NCBI GenBank assembly: GCA_002424545.1
Contig: DIKL01000011.1
Span: 1-14,422, forward strand
Reading direction: 5' to 3'
Length of the DNA: 14,422 nt
Source: Syntrophaceae bacterium UBA5619
GTDB taxonomy: Bacteria; Desulfobacterota; Syntrophia; Syntrophales; UBA5619
Positions 1 to 6,435 of the stretch are shown one piece after another. Made by a program: the position numbers and the translations under genes. The number at the start of each line of letters is the position of its first letter. Positions within the stretch are counted from its first letter, which is position 1. The notes under the pieces are model-generated. The model saw nothing but the letters and a program-made list of their open reading frames with translations. It was not told the origin of the DNA and ran no database searches.

Positions 1-15
1 CGCATAACTTTTTAC

Positions 16-40
16 GGGGTCATCACATGATGATGACCTC
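16..40. other. Near-perfect hairpin in AT-rich left flank
   Basis: The arms GGGGTCATCA (16-25) and TGATGACCTC (31-40) pair over 10 bp with one G-T pair, around a 5-base loop. Neither strand has a T-run after the stem, so a classical intrinsic terminator is unlikely. The hairpin lies beyond the 3' end of the aldo/keto reductase gene, in DNA clearly richer in A+T than the rest of the window (roughly 1-120). It could be an operator or part of a gene to the left of the window. Nothing coding is recognised in 1-167. Confidence 0.45.
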
Positions 41-167
41 CAATTATCTGAATTGTACCACATGTGAAACTAGAGTTCAGCTATTTTAATTATTTACGAT
101 TGAAATATTGTATCGAAATGATTGCCGATCGAACACTGGCATTTTGAGGATTTGCCAAAAACGTCGT

Positions 168-1157
168 CTAGCGAAGCGCATCGCCCATGCGAAACTCATG
201 GGTCAATTCATCAAGTTTGGCCTTGCATGCGGGATCAAGCTTCAGCTCAGCCGCAGCCAGACTGGCAGCTACATGTTCGGGCTTGCTGGCGCCGATGATC
301 GGGGCGGTTATGACCGGATTGGCGATCACCCAGGCCACCGCCAACGTCGCGGGTTCCACGCCTGCCTCCCCGGCGATTTTTACGACGGAGTCCACCGTAT
401 CGAATTCTCTGTCATGCCAGTACCGATCGGTGTACATTTTTGCTGCCCCCCCAACGGAAAAGCGGCCTTCAACAGGCGCCAAAGAACGCTTGTGTTTCCC
501 TGTCAGCATCCCTCCCGCGAGCGGGTTGTATGGAATGACGGCAATGCCTTCCTCTTCGCACAACGGGAACAGTTCCCGTTCGTTTTGCCTGAATAGAAGA
601 TTGTAGCGTGGCTGGACGGACACAAATTTGTGCAGTCCCATCGCTTCGCTGCGACCCAATGCACGGGCGAGACGCCATGCTTGATAGTTGGAACAGCCGA
701 TATAACGAGCCTTGCCGCTGCGCAGTACGGTGTCGAAGGCTTCCAGGGTTTCGTCCACCGGCGTATCGGTATCCGGATGGTGTACTTGATAGAGATCAAC
801 GTAGTCCGTACCCAGACGCCTGAGCGATGCATCAATGGCATTCAGCACATGCTTTCTCGAAGCGCCTTGCTGCCAGGCAAGCGGTCCCATCTCGAAGCCA
901 CACTTGGTGGCCAAGATAAACTGTTCGCGCTTTCCGTAAAGCCACCGCCCGACGATTTCCTCAGTGCGTCCGACCATTTCCAGCGTGCTCCCCAGTGGAT
1001 ACACGTCTGCGGTGTCAATGAAATTTATGCCACCTTGCGCGGCTTTGTCGAGAATCGCAAAAGAAGCAGCCTCATCGCTCTGTAACCCAAAGGTCATGGT
1101 ACCCAAGCAGAGCTTGGAGACTTGAAGCCCGGTTCTGCCGAAGCGAATATATTGCAT
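168..1157 (-). CDS. Aldo/keto reductase family oxidoreductase
   Basis: The 329-aa product is a soluble NAD(P)H-dependent reductase of the aldo/keto reductase superfamily, expected to fold as a TIM barrel and reduce carbonyl substrates. The full catalytic tetrad is visible: D48 in FIDTAD, Y53, K85 in ATKCG and H126 in YQVHHPD. The N-terminal RFGRTGLQVSKLCLGTMTFG stretch and the late GASKPEH motif (NADP phosphate-binding region) are typical, and the length is usual for the family. ATG at 1157 follows an AAAGGA-type ribosome site. The gene sits just downstream of the terminator of the lipoprotein gene, so it probably has its own promoter in 1158-1240 or depends on read-through. Its GC content seems lower than that of the genes further right, so later acquisition is possible. 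The physiological substrate cannot be read from sequence. Confidence 0.93.
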   Translation of the reverse strand: MQYIRFGRTGLQVSKLCLGTMTFGLQSDEAASFAILDKAAQGGINFIDTADVYPLGSTLEMVGRTEEIVGRWLYGKREQFILATKCGFEMGPLAWQQGASRKHVLNAIDASLRRLGTDYVDLYQVHHPDTDTPVDETLEAFDTVLRSGKARYIGCSNYQAWRLARALGRSEAMGLHKFVSVQPRYNLLFRQNERELFPLCEEEGIAVIPYNPLAGGMLTGKHKRSLAPVEGRFSVGGAAKMYTDRYWHDREFDTVDSVVKIAGEAGVEPATLAVAWVIANPVITAPIIGASKPEHVAASLAAAELKLDPACKAKLDELTHEFRMGDALR

Positions 1158-1173
1158 GGTTGTTTTCCTTTAA

Positions 1174-1211
1174 AGAAAAGCGTTCCACCGGAATCGGCGG
1201 AACGCTTTTCT
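1174..1211 (-). terminator. Intrinsic terminator of the lipoprotein gene
   Basis: The arms 1174-1190 and 1195-1211 pair over 17 positions with one mismatch (A1187/C1198), closing on a GAAT tetraloop. Read on the minus strand, the stem is followed by a T-rich stretch (CTTTTCTTTAAAGG). It starts 28 bases after the stop codon of the 1240-1836 gene and ends about 17 bases before the aldo/keto reductase start codon, so it should insulate the two genes. On the plus strand the stem also ends in TTTTCT, but no plus-strand gene precedes it. Confidence 0.85.
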
Positions 1212-1239
1212 CCATCTTAATCCATCCGGATGAGCAGTC

Positions 1240-1836
1240 CTACTTCTTTGCCTTCTTCGCGGAGATCGCCTTGGCCGGAGCCGCGGCCAATTCCTTCAGC
1301 GCGGCTTCCCATTTTTCAATGACGGCCTTGAGTTCGGCCGCTTTTTCCTTCGCACCGATCGGATCGGCGGCGATCGCATCCTTGGCGGCTTTGAGGTTGT
1401 CCCCGAAGGCCTTGGCATCGGCGGTCCAGGCGTCCTTTTTCTCCTTCATCTGCTTTTCAACCTTCTTCGCGGCGGCCTCGACGCCCTTCCAGCTCTCTTC
1501 GAGCGCGGCTACGGCAGCGGTCGCCTCGTCGGCAACGGCCTTCTTGCCCGTCTCGACGGCGCCGGCAGCTTTCTCGAAGGCGGCTTTGGCATCCACATAA
1601 CCCTGTTTGGCCTCCTTGTACTTCTTGTCCTTCACTTGAGCCTCGGCGGCTTCCCAAACCTTCTTGGCGGCATCCAGATCGGCGGCGGCATACTTGTCGG
1701 CGCCCGCGGACACGGCGGCGTCCATCGCGGCCTTGGCGGCATTCTGTTCCGCCTCGGGGGGCTTCGAACAACCGATGAAAACCAACGCCAGCGCAAGAAC
1801 CATCACCAATGATACTGAATACTTGAAACTCTTCAT
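1240..1836 (-). CDS. Ala/Lys-rich predicted lipoprotein (DUF4398-like helical repeat)
   Basis: The 198-aa product begins with a lipoprotein-type signal peptide: basic K2/K5, a hydrophobic stretch to about residue 21, then FIGC with C23 as the probable lipidated cysteine. The -3 residue is Phe rather than the usual Leu, so the lipobox is imperfect. The mature part is almost entirely Ala, Lys, Glu and Asp in heptad-like patterns, suggesting long helices or a coiled coil. The segment at about residues 33-92 (AGADKYAAADLDAAKKVWEA and following) resembles DUF4398-type helical repeats. ATG 1836 is chosen over the in-frame start at 1866 because an ideal AAGGAGG lies 6-7 bases upstream and the signal peptide starts there. 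The strong promoter and terminator suggest a monocistronic, highly expressed envelope protein. Its function is unknown; a periplasmic or outer-membrane structural role is a guess. Confidence 0.85.
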   Translation of the reverse strand: MKSFKYSVSLVMVLALALVFIGCSKPPEAEQNAAKAAMDAAVSAGADKYAAADLDAAKKVWEAAEAQVKDKKYKEAKQGYVDAKAAFEKAAGAVETGKKAVADEATAAVAALEESWKGVEAAAKKVEKQMKEKKDAWTADAKAFGDNLKAAKDAIAADPIGAKEKAAELKAVIEKWEAALKELAAAPAKAISAKKAKK

Positions 1837-1890
1837 CCCCAACCTCCTTAGTTGAATGATTATCATGGCTTCCGATTTGAAAGCGTCGCT

Positions 1891-1918
1891 TTTATATACC
1901 TTTTTCCGGCGTTGTCAA
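1891..1918 (-). promoter_or_regulatory. Sigma70-type promoter of the lipoprotein gene
   Basis: On the minus strand TTGACA (1918-1913) and TATAAA (1896-1891) are separated by 16 bases. Transcription should begin near 1884, giving a leader of about 48 nt that ends in AAGGAGG before ATG 1836. The position just after the murJ stop codon means the lipoprotein gene need not depend on murJ transcription. Confidence 0.75.
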
Positions 1919-1950
1919 GATGGATGTTTCGAATATCGCTCCGCCCATTT

Positions 1951-3534
1951 TCAGTGTTTCGGCAGGCGGCGGCGGATCGAACCGATGACGTCGGTCATCT
2001 CCGGGCTCTTCAGAAGCAGGGCCGCGCCGAAGAAGGCGACGGCGCCGCCGGCGACGCAGAGGGCCAGGTGGGTGAACCTTGCGTTGAAGGGACCGGTTAT
2101 GTCCCAGGGATAAATCAGGCCGACAAGGAGGATGACACCTCCCATGACGACGGAGGCCAGAAAAGTCCGGCCGATCGAACGGTGGAATTCCCGGTCCAGA
2201 AGCTTCCCGATGCGTCGTCGAAGAATGATCCAGAGCATCCCCACGTTCACGGCGGTGGCAATGGAGGTGGCCAGCGCCAGTCCGCCGTGCTTCAGCGGGA
2301 ACATCAGCGCGACGCTGAAGAGAACGTTGACGATCAGTGCGACGATTGCGGCCTTCATCGGGGCCTTCGTGTCCTGGAGGGAGTAGAAGGCCGCGACGAT
2401 GATCCGGATCACGGAGAAGGCCCAGAGGCCAACGGCATAACAGAGGAGGGCCTGCGCCGTGAGCAGGGTCGATGGAACGCCGAACTCGCCCCGCTGGAAA
2501 AGAACGGAGATGATCGGAACCCGGAGCGCGATCAGCGCGACCGTCGCCGGGATCGTAATGAAGAGGATGATCCGCAGCGAGAAGGAGATCGTCCGTTTCA
2601 TCTCTTCGAAACGTCCCTGCGCGACCTGCTCTGAAAAGCTGGGGAGCGTCGCCGTTCCCACGGCGATCGCGAAAACCCCGAGAGGAAGCTCGACGATCCG
2701 GTCGGCGTAATAAAGGTAGGAGACGCTCCCCGTCGGCAGCAGCGACGCGAGGATCGTCCCGATGAAGATGTTGATCTGGTAAATCGCCGCCCCGAAAACC
2801 GCGGGCAGCATCAGCAGGCCGATCCGTTTGACCCCCGGATGGCGAAAGCGGAAGTTCGGCTTCAGCCGAACGCCCATTCGGACAAGGAAAGGCCATTGCA
2901 TCGCAAGCTGGAGAACGCCGCCCGCCATCACGCCGACCGCGAGCGCGGTGATCGGCTCCGGGAAAAAGTCGCGGAGGGTCAGCGCCGCCAGGATCATCGC
3001 GATGTTCAGGACGACGGGCGACAGCGCCGGCGCCGCGAAGTGCCTGAGCGAGTTGAGTATCCCCATGCACAGGGCCACGAGCGAAATCAGCAGGATGTAG
3101 GGGAACATCAGCCGGGTCAGGAAAACGGCAAGATCGTACTGGACGGGCGTCTTGACGAAGCCGGGCGCCATGACCGTCACGATGAGCGGCGAGAAGAGAA
3201 CACCGAGAACTGAAACAACGACGAGCAGGATCGACAGGGCCGTGAAGGCGATATCGGCCAGCTCCAGCGCCTCCTCCCGGGTTCTGTTCTTCAGGTATTC
3301 CGTGAAGACCGGGACAAAGGAGACGGTCAGCGATCCCTCGGCGAGGAGCCGGCGGAGCAGGTTCGGGATTCGGAAGGCCACAAAGAAGGCGTCCGTCGAG
3401 AGACCGGCGCCGAAGAATCCGGCCACAATCATATCCCGGACAAACCCGAAGACGCGGGAGAGCATCGTCGCCGTCCCCACGACGCCCGCCGCCCGGACGA
3501 CCCGCGAATTTTCGGAACCGTGTGTCTCGCCCAT
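1951..3534 (-). CDS. murJ: Lipid II flippase MurJ (MviN family)
   Basis: The 527-aa polytopic inner-membrane protein of the MOP/MviN family should flip lipid II to the periplasmic face for peptidoglycan synthesis. The N-terminal block (SRVFGFVRD, GAGLSTDAFFVAFRIPNLLRR, AEGSLTVSFVPVF) matches E. coli MurJ almost position for position. The functionally important arginines and aspartate of the E. coli protein (R18, R24, D39, R52, R270) correspond, with a constant shift of nine, to R27, R33, D48, R61 and R279 (in YYADRIVELPLGV). About 14 hydrophobic segments are expected for the family, and the length is normal (511 aa in E. coli). The start is taken at ATG 3534, preceded by CAGGAAAG at good spacing; the open frame extends to 3687, but the extra 51 residues are not family-like. 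The neighbours on both sides are on the same strand but separated by 110-190 bases. Confidence 0.97.
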   Translation of the reverse strand: MGETHGSENSRVVRAAGVVGTATMLSRVFGFVRDMIVAGFFGAGLSTDAFFVAFRIPNLLRRLLAEGSLTVSFVPVFTEYLKNRTREEALELADIAFTALSILLVVVSVLGVLFSPLIVTVMAPGFVKTPVQYDLAVFLTRLMFPYILLISLVALCMGILNSLRHFAAPALSPVVLNIAMILAALTLRDFFPEPITALAVGVMAGGVLQLAMQWPFLVRMGVRLKPNFRFRHPGVKRIGLLMLPAVFGAAIYQINIFIGTILASLLPTGSVSYLYYADRIVELPLGVFAIAVGTATLPSFSEQVAQGRFEEMKRTISFSLRIILFITIPATVALIALRVPIISVLFQRGEFGVPSTLLTAQALLCYAVGLWAFSVIRIIVAAFYSLQDTKAPMKAAIVALIVNVLFSVALMFPLKHGGLALATSIATAVNVGMLWIILRRRIGKLLDREFHRSIGRTFLASVVMGGVILLVGLIYPWDITGPFNARFTHLALCVAGGAVAFFGAALLLKSPEMTDVIGSIRRRLPKH

Positions 3535-3602
3535 CGCAAAACTTTCCTGAAACCCGTCTGTTCCGGTCCGGTATCGGAATGATTTCAAGATCCGGGCCCT
3601 TT

Positions 3603-3712
3603 GGCAATCGGATCCCTGCACGCGCCGGACCTTTTTAACCCCGCTCTCGCTTCGCTGCGGGTGCAGGGCGCCCCGAAAAATATCCACTGCCCGCTTCCGG
3701 GATCCGATTGCC
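3603..3712. repeat. Nested inverted-repeat element upstream of murJ
   Basis: GGCAATCGGATCCC (3603-3616) is repeated as its exact inverse complement at 3699-3712, an outer pair of 14 bp separated by 82 bases. Inside, CCCTGCAC (3614-3621) pairs exactly with GTGCAGGG (3661-3668), and CCGCTC...GCGGG-type pairing at about 3641-3661 gives further structure. The element fills the gap between the DUF167 gene and murJ. No T-run follows either outer arm, so a simple terminator is unlikely. A REP/MITE-like palindromic element or a structured murJ leader are the alternatives. Confidence 0.6.
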
Positions 3713-3721
3713 GCGTTGCGA

Positions 3722-4018
3722 TCAATCCTGAAACGCCGCGAACCGGGAGACGATTTCGGCTGCCCTTGCCCCCTTCACCTCGACGGTTTTTGCCCGGGAC
3801 GCATGACCCGCAACGATCGTCACCCGAGCCCGCTTCACGCCGAGCAGTTCCGCCAGCAGTTCGATGCAGGCCTCGTTCGCCTTTCCCGCCACCGGAGGGG
3901 CCGTGATCCGGAGCTTCAAGGCATCGTCCCGGATGCCGACCGCTTCGTTCCGGGAAGCCCGCGGGACGACCCGGATGCGAAAAACGACGCCTGTGGACGT
4001 TTCGTGGATCGAAATCAT
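3722..4018 (-). CDS. DUF167 / YggU family protein
   Basis: The product (98 aa from ATG 4018) matches the small conserved DUF167/YggU family across its whole length: RIRVVPRASRNEAVG, then KLRITAPPVAGKANEACIELLAELLGV, then VTIVAGHASRAKTVEVKG. The family is a compact alpha/beta fold with no firmly established biochemical role. A TTG at 4051 would add 11 residues and overlap the end of yggT. ATG 4018 is preferred because the family begins near there and it lies 7 bases after the yggT stop with a GGTGATC ribosome-site-like stretch before it. The yggT-yggU pairing is a very common bacterial gene order, and the two genes are surely co-transcribed here. Confidence 0.93.
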   Translation of the reverse strand: MISIHETSTGVVFRIRVVPRASRNEAVGIRDDALKLRITAPPVAGKANEACIELLAELLGVKRARVTIVAGHASRAKTVEVKGARAAEIVSRFAAFQD

Positions 4019-4025
4019 GGTCTGA

Positions 4026-4325
4026 TCACCGGAAAGAGTAGGCAAGCTCAAGGAGGCTCTTCACCAGGAAGCTCTGCAGGAAGAGGATGAGCAGCAGAAT
4101 GATGATGGGCGAAAAATCGATACCCATCCCCCGAATGGGCAGCCATCTCCGGATCGGTGCCATGACCGGTTCGGTGACCTGGTAAATGAAGCGCACGATC
4201 GGGTTGTAGGGATCGGGATTGACCCAGGAGAGGACCGACCGGATGATGATGAGCCACAGGTAGACGGTCAGCGCGACATCGACAATCCGGGCGACGGCGG
4301 CAATGAAATTCCCGACGACAAACAT
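4026..4325 (-). CDS. YggT family integral membrane protein
   Basis: The 99-aa protein has two clear hydrophobic segments at about residues 4-32 and 70-93, flanking the family motif SWVNPDPYNPIVRFIYQVTEPVMAPIRR (given here as two joined parts: SWVNPDPYNPIV and RFIYQVTEPVMAPIRR), which is diagnostic of YggT/YlmG proteins. Members are linked to membrane or cell-division-related roles in bacteria and plastids, and to osmotic stress in E. coli; the exact function is unsettled. ATG 4325 follows GGGAGG at about 10 bases. It is the first gene of a two-gene unit with the DUF167 gene. In many genomes this pair sits directly after proC; here proC lies about 1.2 kb away on the opposite strand, separated by an alpha/beta hydrolase gene. 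Confidence 0.95.
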   Translation of the reverse strand: MFVVGNFIAAVARIVDVALTVYLWLIIIRSVLSWVNPDPYNPIVRFIYQVTEPVMAPIRRWLPIRGMGIDFSPIIILLLILFLQSFLVKSLLELAYSFR

Positions 4326-4448
4326 GCTCTTACGGCCTCCCTTGACCCCTTTCGCTGGAAGGGGGATGTGCGATTTCCCCGCGGCGGAAAGCGCTTGGCT
4401 TGAGATTTCACCGGCAACCAGGAACCAAATGCCTTACACCCCAAAAAT

Positions 4449-5228
4449 TCATGCCGGCAGTGAACTCACGAAATCCGTCAGGGCCGCGTTGAAGGCCTCC
4501 GGGTTTTCCAGCATGACGAAATGTCCCGCCCCGGGGATCAAAACAAGCCTGGCTTCGGGGATCTTCTCCCCGAGGCCTTGGGACAGGGCGGGCGGGGTCA
4601 TTTTGTCATCGGCGCCGCAGATGACGAGCGCCGGGATTCGGATGGCGGCGACCGCATCCAGGATGTCCAATTTACCGCAGGCGGCAAAATCGCCGTAGAG
4701 GATCTCGGGATTTACGCGGGTGAGGGTTTCTACAAGCAGACCGGAGAGCCGCTCCCGGTTTTCTTTGGCGATCGAAAACTTGGCCGCGAGTCCGATGATT
4801 GCGGCCGGGTTCTGTTTGAGCCCCTCCAGGATGGCGGGGTTGACGGGCATCCGACCCCCACCGCCCACGGGGACCACTGCGGCCGCCATATGGCCGTACC
4901 GGATCACGAAACTCAGAGAGATGGCGGCGCCGAGGGAGTGGCCGATCAGGACCGGTTTTGCGACTTCCAGTCCCTCCAGGATCTTCTTCACCCACTCCAC
5001 ATAGGCGGATACGTCCTGTTCTCCGGGCCCATCGGACTGTCCGTGGCCGGGCAGGTCGAGTGCGACAATATTGAAGAGATCCTTCAACGGTGTGTATTGC
5101 AGGATCCAATCCGTGTGACTTCCGCCGGAGCCGTGAATGAAGACCAGCGTCTTCCGATCGGGGAGGAAACTTCCGTTGCTGCTCCAGCAAACCAACTTAC
5201 GCCCATCGATTTCCTGGACGTGGATCAT
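4449..5228 (-). CDS. Alpha/beta hydrolase
   Basis: The 259-aa product is a complete single-domain alpha/beta hydrolase. Visible are the oxyanion-hole region HGSGGSHTDW (H32-G33), the LPGHGQSDGP strand-helix turn, the nucleophile elbow G96-H97-S98-L99-G100, the acid in GADDKMTPP (D208), and the catalytic base in GAGHFVMLENPEAF (H236). The triad is therefore intact and the enzyme is probably an active esterase, lipase-like or C-C hydrolase. There is no signal peptide, so it should be cytoplasmic. ATG 5228 follows an excellent AAGGAGGG. The substrate cannot be deduced. It is followed, after about 120 bases, by yggT on the same strand; that gap contains a short CCCCTT/AAGGGG hairpin (4346-4364) just before the yggT ribosome site. 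Confidence 0.92.
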   Translation of the reverse strand: MIHVQEIDGRKLVCWSSNGSFLPDRKTLVFIHGSGGSHTDWILQYTPLKDLFNIVALDLPGHGQSDGPGEQDVSAYVEWVKKILEGLEVAKPVLIGHSLGAAISLSFVIRYGHMAAAVVPVGGGGRMPVNPAILEGLKQNPAAIIGLAAKFSIAKENRERLSGLLVETLTRVNPEILYGDFAACGKLDILDAVAAIRIPALVICGADDKMTPPALSQGLGEKIPEARLVLIPGAGHFVMLENPEAFNAALTDFVSSLPA

Positions 5229-5373
5229 GCGGCGACCCTCCTTGACGAAATGGATGCTATGCCTATCACAACCGGCGCCGTCTGTGCAACGAAAGAATGA
5301 AAAGGAACGGGGTTGGAATCAATGAAAGCTTCCTTTGATCGGAAAATTGTTGATTCGTGGATCGTCAATTGTC

Positions 5374-5402
5374 TTGACACACAAGGGCCCTCTTCATATA
5401 CT
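5374..5402 (+). promoter_or_regulatory. Near-consensus sigma70 promoter of proC
   Basis: TTGACA (5374-5379) and TATACT (5397-5402) are separated by exactly 17 bases, one mismatch from the full sigma70 consensus. Transcription should start near 5409, giving a proC leader of about 130 nt with no recognised riboswitch. The rest of the 309-base gap between the hydrolase start (5228) and proC (5538) must also hold the hydrolase promoter on the minus strand, but no convincing hexamer pair was found there. Confidence 0.8.
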
Positions 5403-5537
5403 CGGCGCACTTCGAAGCGTTTTCTTCGTTCAGGATATCGGAAGGATATGGATAGTCGTGCGGCGTCGGCCGAACGGATTTTCCGATCCGTTCCCCGCCG
5501 AAAAGGCACGGACATCATTGTCAGAGGAGTGTGAACT

Positions 5538-6395
5538 ATGACCGAAACCGGACTGGGCTCGATCGCGTTTATCGGCGGCGGTGTGATGGGGGAGGCGATG
5601 ATTCAGGGATTGCTTCGGCACGAAACCGTTGCGCCGGACGCCATCATCGCAAGCGAACCGAACGAAAAACGCCGTAGAAGCATTGAGCAACGCTACCCCA
5701 TTCGCACGACGGCCGACAATCGCAAGGCGGCGCAACAGGGAGACGTGGTGGTATTCTCCATCAAGCCGCAGATCCTTTCGCGCGTATTGCCCGAACTCAA
5801 GGGGATGTTGCGCGCCGATCAACTGGTCGTATCGATCATTGCCGGCGGACGAATCGCGACCCTGGCGGAAGGGCTTGACCATCAGGCGATCGTCCGCGCG
5901 ATGCCGAACACGCCGGCGCAAATTGGCCAAGGTTTGACGGTATGGACGGCAACGGCGGACGCGAGCGATGCGCAACGGGAACAGGCGCGCCTGGTTTTTC
6001 AGTCGCTCGGAAAAGAAATCCAGGTCGACGATGAAAAGTATCTCGACATGGCCACCGCCGTCAGCGGAACCGGCCCGACCTACACGTTCCTGGTCCTGGA
6101 GGCATTGATCGATGCGGCGGTTCACCTGGGATTCGCGCGCGACGTCGCGCACGACATCGTCGTGGAAACGATGCTTGGATCGGTGCTTTACGCACAGCAA
6201 TCGGCCAAACATCCGGCCGAATTGCGAAACATGGTCACCTCTCCGGGAGGAACATCGGCCGAAGCGATCTATCAGATGGAAAAAGGCTCGCTGCGGACCG
6301 TGCTTTCCAAAGCGGTGTGGGCCGCATACAAGAAATCCTGTCTGCTCGGCGAGACGGTCGGCAAGACGGCGGCGCGCAAAGCCGCGGTAGAGTGA
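5538..6395 (+). CDS. proC: Pyrroline-5-carboxylate reductase
   Basis: The 285-aa cytoplasmic enzyme carries out the last step of proline synthesis, reducing 1-pyrroline-5-carboxylate with NAD(P)H. The N-terminal Rossmann motif IAFIGGGVMGEAMIQGLL (residues 9-26), the VVFSIKPQ stretch, the MPNTPAQIGQG segment, AVSGTGPTYTF (from about 174) and the C-terminal TSPGGTSAEAI (from about 234) are the family signatures in the expected order. The Ser-Gly-Ser/Thr-Gly-Pro motif and the PGGT motif contribute to the active site and dimer interface in known structures. ATG 5538 follows GAGGAG at good spacing. Length is typical (about 270 aa). The aldehyde oxidoreductase gene starts only 40 bases downstream and may be read from the same promoter. 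Confidence 0.97.
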   Translation: MTETGLGSIAFIGGGVMGEAMIQGLLRHETVAPDAIIASEPNEKRRRSIEQRYPIRTTADNRKAAQQGDVVVFSIKPQILSRVLPELKGMLRADQLVVSIIAGGRIATLAEGLDHQAIVRAMPNTPAQIGQGLTVWTATADASDAQREQARLVFQSLGKEIQVDDEKYLDMATAVSGTGPTYTFLVLEALIDAAVHLGFARDVAHDIVVETMLGSVLYAQQSAKHPAELRNMVTSPGGTSAEAIYQMEKGSLRTVLSKAVWAAYKKSCLLGETVGKTAARKAAVE

Positions 6396-6435
6396 TGCAA
6401 TCGGGATCATCCCGTATCCCTTCGGAGGAGCGAAA

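Noticed and set aside
1892..3607. Long minus-strand open frame of 571 codons overlapping murJ
   Set aside because: It is in another frame of the same strand as murJ, is extremely Arg/Pro/Gly-rich and has no family match, whereas murJ shows full conserved motifs. It is a GC-rich shadow.
4346..4364. CCCCTT/AAGGGG hairpin before yggT
   Set aside because: Six base pairs only and close to the ribosome site. It may be chance, so no separate regulatory call was made.
6402..6414. Small hairpin CGGGA/TCCCG between proC and the AOR gene
   Set aside because: Only 5 bp and no T-run. It is too weak to call a terminator, so read-through from proC is left open.
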